Source of the DNA: an uncultured Prevotellaceae bacterium
GTDB lineage: Bacteria; Bacteroidota; Bacteroidia; Bacteroidales; Bacteroidaceae
Length of the DNA stretch: 64,000 nt
NCBI GenBank assembly: GCA_900316585.1
Contig: ONDM01000009.1
Coordinates: forward strand, 1 to 64,000
Reading direction: 5' to 3'
Positions within the stretch are counted from its first letter, which is position 1. Each line of letters begins with the position of its first letter. Both the position numbers and the translations under genes were made by a program. The notes below the pieces were generated by a model that saw only the letters and a program-made list of their open reading frames with translations, did not search any database and had not been told where the DNA came from. Shown in pieces: positions 60,400 through 64,000 of the stretch.

Positions 60400-60407
60400 T
60401 ATTTTTG
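60400..60407 (+). promoter_or_regulatory. -7 element of the GH36 gene
   Basis: TATTTTTG lies 19 nt before the start codon. There is no TTTG at -33, which fits a promoter needing an activator, possibly the SusR-like protein. Confidence 0.5.
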
Positions 60408-60426
60408 TGGATGAAAATCAATTGAT

Positions 60427-62640
60427 ATGAAGATGAATATATGGAAAAAGGCCTGTTTTGCACTGCTGGCCACAGTGGCAATTCCTGTTTGGGCACAACA
60501 TGTGCATATATCAACAGATAAAACTTCGTTAGTATTAGAAGCAGCTGAAGGCGAGACATTGACTTTTGCCTATTATGGTGATAAGATCAGTGATTCGGAA
60601 ATTGGGAATATGCTTGTTGCTGGTACTCCAAAGAAAGATGCGTATCCAGCGTATGGTATGCAGTGTATTGCAGAGACAGCATTAAGTGCTGTCCATGTGG
60701 ATGGAAACATGACTTTACAACTTGTAGTGAGTGGAGTGAGGAGTACTACAGAACCTAATGGGGCTAAAGTGACAAGCATTGTATTGAAGGATAAAGTCTA
60801 TCCTTTTACAGTTAATGTAAATTATCGTACTTATCCTAATAAGGAAATTATTGAGACTTGGACCGAAATATCTCACCAAGAGAAAGGTGTGGTAAAGCTC
60901 ACTCAATTTGCATCTGGGTATTTACCTTTGCGTGTAGGGGATGTTTGGGTAAGTCATTTGTATGGCTCGTGGGCTAATGAGGCAAGAGTTGATGAAGAGC
61001 CGCTTCAGCATGGTATGCTGGTTATCAAGAATAAGGATGGGGCTCGTAATACGCATACTTCTCATCCTGAAGTGATGATATCTCTTGATGGCAAACCTCA
61101 GGAAAATACTGGTAGGGTAATCGGTGCTGCTCTTTGTTACAGTGGAAATTATAAACTTCGTTTTGATACTGGCGATGAAGATTATCATTGGTTCTTTGCA
61201 GGAATCAATGAGGAGAATTCAGAATATCATTTGCAAAAGGGTGAAACTTTTGTTACTCCTGTATTGGCTTTGACATACAGCAAGGAGGGATTAGGTGGCG
61301 TAAGCCGTAACTTCCATCGTTGGGCGCGTGAATATAAGTTAGCACATGGTAATAAACTGCGCAAGATCTTACTAAACAGCTGGGAAGGCGTGTATTTCAA
61401 TATTAATGAGGCCGGCATGGATCAAATGATGGCTGATATCTCTTCAATGGGAGGTGAACTCTTTGTAATGGATGATGGTTGGTTCGGGGATAAATATCCA
61501 CGCAAAAATGACTCCTCTTCTTTAGGAGATTGGGTGGTAGACACAAATAAATTACCTCATGGTATCAAAGGTTTGCTTCAGAGTGCCAAAAAACATGGTA
61601 TCCGATTTGGCATTTGGATAGAACCGGAAATGGCCAATACAGTAAGTGAATTATATGAGAAGCATCCAGAATACATAATTAAACCTACGAACCGAGAACC
61701 TAATTTAGGTCGAGGAGGAACTCAAGTGGTTTTGGACCTCTCCAATCCTAAAGTGCAAGATTTGGTGTTCCAGGTTGTTGATACGCTCATGACTAATTAT
61801 CCAGAAATTGATTATATAAAATGGGATGCTAATGCTCCTATTATGAATCATGGTTCACAATATCTGACAAAAGACAATCAGAGTCATTTGTACATAGAGT
61901 ATCATCGTGGATTGGAAAAAGTGCTAAAACGCATACGTGCAAAGTATCCAGATGTTACTATTCAAGACTGTGCCAGTGGTGGAGGGCGTGCTAATTATGG
62001 GTTGCTCCCTTATTTTGATGAATTCTGGGTGAGTGATGACACTGATGCTTTACAGCGTGTTTATATGCAGTGGGGTACAAGCTATTTCTTTCCAGCAATA
62101 GCTATGGCTAGTCATATTAGTGCGGCACCAAATCATCAGACTTTTCGCACAATTCCAATTAAGTATCGTATTGATGTGGCAATGAGTGGAAGATTGGGCA
62201 TTGAAATCCAGCCTAAAAATATGACGGAAGATGAGAAAACATTGGTTAAAAATGCGGTTGCTGAATACAAGCAGATTCGTGATATTGTACAGTTTGGAGA
62301 TCAATATCGACTTTTGAATCCAAATGAGAAGAAAGGGGCTGCTAGTATGATGTTTGTCTCTGAAGATAAAACTCGTTCTGTTTTTTACTGGTGGAAGACT
62401 GAGACTTTTTGTGATCAGCATTTACCTCGTGTGACCATGAATGGTTTGGATCCTCAAAAACAATACAAGGTTCATGAATTAAATCGTATTGATAATAGAC
62501 CTTTGACATATGAAGGTAAGGTTTTCAGTGGGGATTTCCTTATGAATAATGGCTTGGAAATGCCATTGAGTCACGATGTGAATTATGACAAAAGGAATGA
62601 TTATGCAAGTCGTGTACTTTACTTGGAGGAAGTAAAATAA
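60427..62640 (+). CDS. GH36 alpha-galactosidase
   Basis: This 737-aa secreted glycosidase (signal peptide ending PVWAQ) removes terminal alpha-galactose. It has the family N-terminal beta-sandwich, LLNSWEGVYFN, MDDGWFGDKYPRKNDSSSLGDW, GIRFGIWIEPEMAN, the nucleophile in DYIKWDAN (Asp467), QDCASGGGRANYG, and the acid/base in VSDDTDA (Asp537). All catalytic residues are present. It is transcribed divergently from the SusR-like gene and ends at a terminator. Together with GH78 and the esterases it suggests a target glycan carrying galactose and rhamnose, such as pectic side chains or plant glycosides. Confidence 0.93.
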   Translation: MKMNIWKKACFALLATVAIPVWAQHVHISTDKTSLVLEAAEGETLTFAYYGDKISDSEIGNMLVAGTPKKDAYPAYGMQCIAETALSAVHVDGNMTLQLVVSGVRSTTEPNGAKVTSIVLKDKVYPFTVNVNYRTYPNKEIIETWTEISHQEKGVVKLTQFASGYLPLRVGDVWVSHLYGSWANEARVDEEPLQHGMLVIKNKDGARNTHTSHPEVMISLDGKPQENTGRVIGAALCYSGNYKLRFDTGDEDYHWFFAGINEENSEYHLQKGETFVTPVLALTYSKEGLGGVSRNFHRWAREYKLAHGNKLRKILLNSWEGVYFNINEAGMDQMMADISSMGGELFVMDDGWFGDKYPRKNDSSSLGDWVVDTNKLPHGIKGLLQSAKKHGIRFGIWIEPEMANTVSELYEKHPEYIIKPTNREPNLGRGGTQVVLDLSNPKVQDLVFQVVDTLMTNYPEIDYIKWDANAPIMNHGSQYLTKDNQSHLYIEYHRGLEKVLKRIRAKYPDVTIQDCASGGGRANYGLLPYFDEFWVSDDTDALQRVYMQWGTSYFFPAIAMASHISAAPNHQTFRTIPIKYRIDVAMSGRLGIEIQPKNMTEDEKTLVKNAVAEYKQIRDIVQFGDQYRLLNPNEKKGAASMMFVSEDKTRSVFYWWKTETFCDQHLPRVTMNGLDPQKQYKVHELNRIDNRPLTYEGKVFSGDFLMNNGLEMPLSHDVNYDKRNDYASRVLYLEEVK

Positions 62641-62660
62641 AGTTTTAGGTTATAAATAAA

Positions 62661-62702
62661 AGCCCGAAAGAATGAATGAACATACTATCTTTCGGGTTTT
62701 TT
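62661..62702. terminator. terminator between the GH36 gene and the WYL regulator
   Basis: CCCGAAAGA (62663-62671) pairs with TCTTTCGGG (62688-62696), followed by a T-run; the A-rich left flank lets it also serve the convergent regulator gene. Confidence 0.85.
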
Positions 62703-62714
62703 ATATCATTTGTT

Positions 62715-63620
62715 TTATATAGACGCTAATCCTTTGAGCATTTCCTCCTTGATAAAATCTTTTAGCTCTTGGTTCTCTATTATTTGAATATGATTTGAAA
62801 GGCCCATGATGAAGCGCCCAATACCCTTAACGTTACAGATTTGTGTATTATAGATCCAGTGTTCTTCTCCATCAGGGATGAGTTCATCTTCCTGCAAAAT
62901 TATTTCTTCCTTGAGAAGATTTGTTGCAAATCTGTCCAACCTTAATTTTACAGGTATTAAATTATCACCAGAGAAATGGAAAGCATCGGTATAGGCTTTT
63001 TTATGGAATGGGCGGAAATCCCAATTAGTCTGTAGGACAACCACTTCACCAATACGTGTGATTTTGTAGGTTTTATTCACTTTGGCGTATACCTCGAAAG
63101 CACGAACTTCTGTATTTCCGGCCGTGAAAGCAAAAGGTTCTACCAGCCTGTCGGAGGTCGTAGAACTGTTAGAAGAATTGTAACCCTTGAATAGACATTG
63201 TCTTCCTTCCTTGACAGCTTGATAAAGTGCCTGCTGATTCTTTGCAAATTGTTCATCTGATATGATGTTTTCCATCAGGTTCAAGTCATATAACCGTGAG
63301 AGTTTACTCAGTAGATGGTTAATCGCTATAGTTTTATTGGGAATACCTTCAAGGATTTTTTTTAAAGTGATGGCTTCGTCTTCAGTAAAATGTATGAGTT
63401 CAGTAATTCTTTTAAAGAATTCAGATTCTTTATCTAAACGATAAATGCCCGATTTGTTCTTTTCTACTTTAAAACCATATTCCTCGAAGAAATCCAGATA
63501 ACGATAGATGCTTCTTGAGGAAAGACCCAATTTTTCACCAATTTCTTCTATGGGGTATTTCCGGTTTTGTGTCAAGAGCAGCATGAGTTGCAATTGTCTT
63601 TCGAATTTATTCAGTGACAT
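62715..63620 (-). CDS. HTH/WYL-domain transcriptional regulator
   Basis: This 301-aa regulator has an N-terminal winged helix (NRKYPIEEIGEKLGLSSRSIYRYLDFFEEYGF, residues ~20-50, seen in pieces) and a central-to-C-terminal WYL domain (PFAFTAGNTEVRAFEVYAK, TYKITRIGEVVVL). WYL proteins bind small ligands or nucleic acid and often control DNA-damage or defence genes in other bacteria. No target is evident; it could act on its own promoter or on the short membrane gene that follows on the other strand. It converges with the GH36 gene across a shared terminator and seems unrelated to the PUL. Confidence 0.88.
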   Translation of the reverse strand: MSLNKFERQLQLMLLLTQNRKYPIEEIGEKLGLSSRSIYRYLDFFEEYGFKVEKNKSGIYRLDKESEFFKRITELIHFTEDEAITLKKILEGIPNKTIAINHLLSKLSRLYDLNLMENIISDEQFAKNQQALYQAVKEGRQCLFKGYNSSNSSTTSDRLVEPFAFTAGNTEVRAFEVYAKVNKTYKITRIGEVVVLQTNWDFRPFHKKAYTDAFHFSGDNLIPVKLRLDRFATNLLKEEIILQEDELIPDGEEHWIYNTQICNVKGIGRFIMGLSNHIQIIENQELKDFIKEEMLKGLASI

Positions 63621-63747
63621 ATAATTTTATATTTTGATGCGAATTTAATATATTTTTAGATAATACGGAAATGAATTGTCATAAATTGTCAAAAAATGAG
63701 TATTTCTTTGCAGTATCAAAATGATGGAGCATTTAATTTTTAGAATT

Positions 63748-64000
63748 ATGAAAAAGGAATTATCAGTAACGATGAATTTCGGAACAAAAGTAAGAGTGGC
63801 CTTGCAAAGTGTGGGTGAGGGTCTGGCCAAAGTGTATTCTTCTCTTTTGGAAGAACCGATTAGTGTGAAGCAGGCGTGGAAAATTCTTCATGCAAGTGTC
63901 GCATTGAGTTTTGCTGCATTTACATCCTGCTCTGTGTTTGCTCATTTTATACTAGTAACTTGGTTCCTTTTTACTATTTGGGACTGTAAACGTGCAGGCT
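63748..64000 (+). CDS. small membrane protein of unknown function, cut by the window end
   Basis: The frame opens at ATG 63748 and is open to the end (84 codons visible): a polar start (MKKELSVTMNFGTKVRVALQ), a mixed middle (GEGLAKVYSSLLEEPISVKQ), and two hydrophobic stretches (ASVALSFAAFTSCSVFAHF and ILVTWFLFTIWD). I do not recognise the family. The N-terminus has no signal peptide, so it is probably an inner-membrane protein. It is divergent from the WYL regulator gene, with 127 nt between them and no clear consensus promoter. Confidence 0.6.
   Translation, partial: MKKELSVTMNFGTKVRVALQSVGEGLAKVYSSLLEEPISVKQAWKILHASVALSFAAFTSCSVFAHFILVTWFLFTIWDCKRAG

Overview
The window comes from a member of the Bacteroidales, most likely Bacteroides or Phocaeicola. 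The support is a SusC/SusD pair, a smalltalk-type microprotein, BACON and DUF4374-like lipoproteins, a SusR-like membrane regulator, and many promoters with the Bacteroides -7 element TAnnTTTG, two of them with a TTTG about 19 nt upstream. No rRNA, tRNA, CRISPR array or complete insertion sequence was seen. All calls rest on reading the sequence; no database search was run.

Layout. 1-0.4 kb: two tiny membrane proteins (a 32-aa smalltalk-like peptide and a 71-aa protein) closed by a terminator. 0.46-7.7 kb: a type I restriction-modification operon, hsdM-hsdS1-hsdS2-hsdR. The second specificity gene is preceded by a relic of another hsdM 3' end and carries two near-identical target-recognition domains. 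7.8-9.3 kb: a zinc-ribbon/transmembrane/WG-repeat protein. 9.7-10.7 kb: a secreted sugar isomerase-like TIM barrel. 10.9-17.8 kb: an array of 23-bp operator-like repeats and a promoter ahead of an ATPase (AAA/DUF4143), then a two-domain esterase and a GH38 alpha-mannosidase with a C-terminal CBM32-like domain. 17.8-19.5 kb: a Na/Pi cotransporter.

19.5-40.4 kb is an anaerobic cobalamin-biosynthesis and uptake region. A minus-strand operon about 15 kb long starts at a cobalamin riboswitch (36692-36873). It encodes a 44-aa membrane microprotein, a TonB-dependent receptor, a DUF4374-like lipoprotein, a PepSY membrane protein, a secreted CbiK cobaltochelatase, four bifunctional fusions (CbiH-CbiC, CbiE-CbiT, CbiG-CbiF, CbiJ-CbiD), a FecCD-type permease, a CobD aminotransferase and CbiB. 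cobQ converges on it. A second riboswitch (40168-40346) with an intrinsic terminator controls a substrate-binding lipoprotein and a cbiA gene split into its two domains. cobI stands alone under its own promoter. The first four proteins resemble the XusABC ferric-siderophore system plus a periplasmic chelatase, but here under B12 control. This is the best candidate for a little-described system: acquisition of cobalt, a corrinoid or a metallo-tetrapyrrole.

40.7-46 kb: a secreted nucleoside-hydrolase-like protein, then lutABC (lactate to pyruvate) and aldA (lactaldehyde to lactate). Each of the last two operons is preceded by the same AATTGTAGGATT dyad at the same distance from its -7 box. 46.1-62.7 kb: a polysaccharide-utilisation locus with two esterases, a GH78 alpha-L-rhamnosidase, SusD, SusC, a degenerate GH30-like lipoprotein, a SusR-like regulator and a divergent GH36 alpha-galactosidase. 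Rhamnose or fucose released outside would give lactaldehyde, which AldA and LutABC could take to pyruvate, so the adjacent operons look metabolically connected. 62.7-64 kb: a WYL-domain regulator and the start of a small membrane protein cut by the window end.
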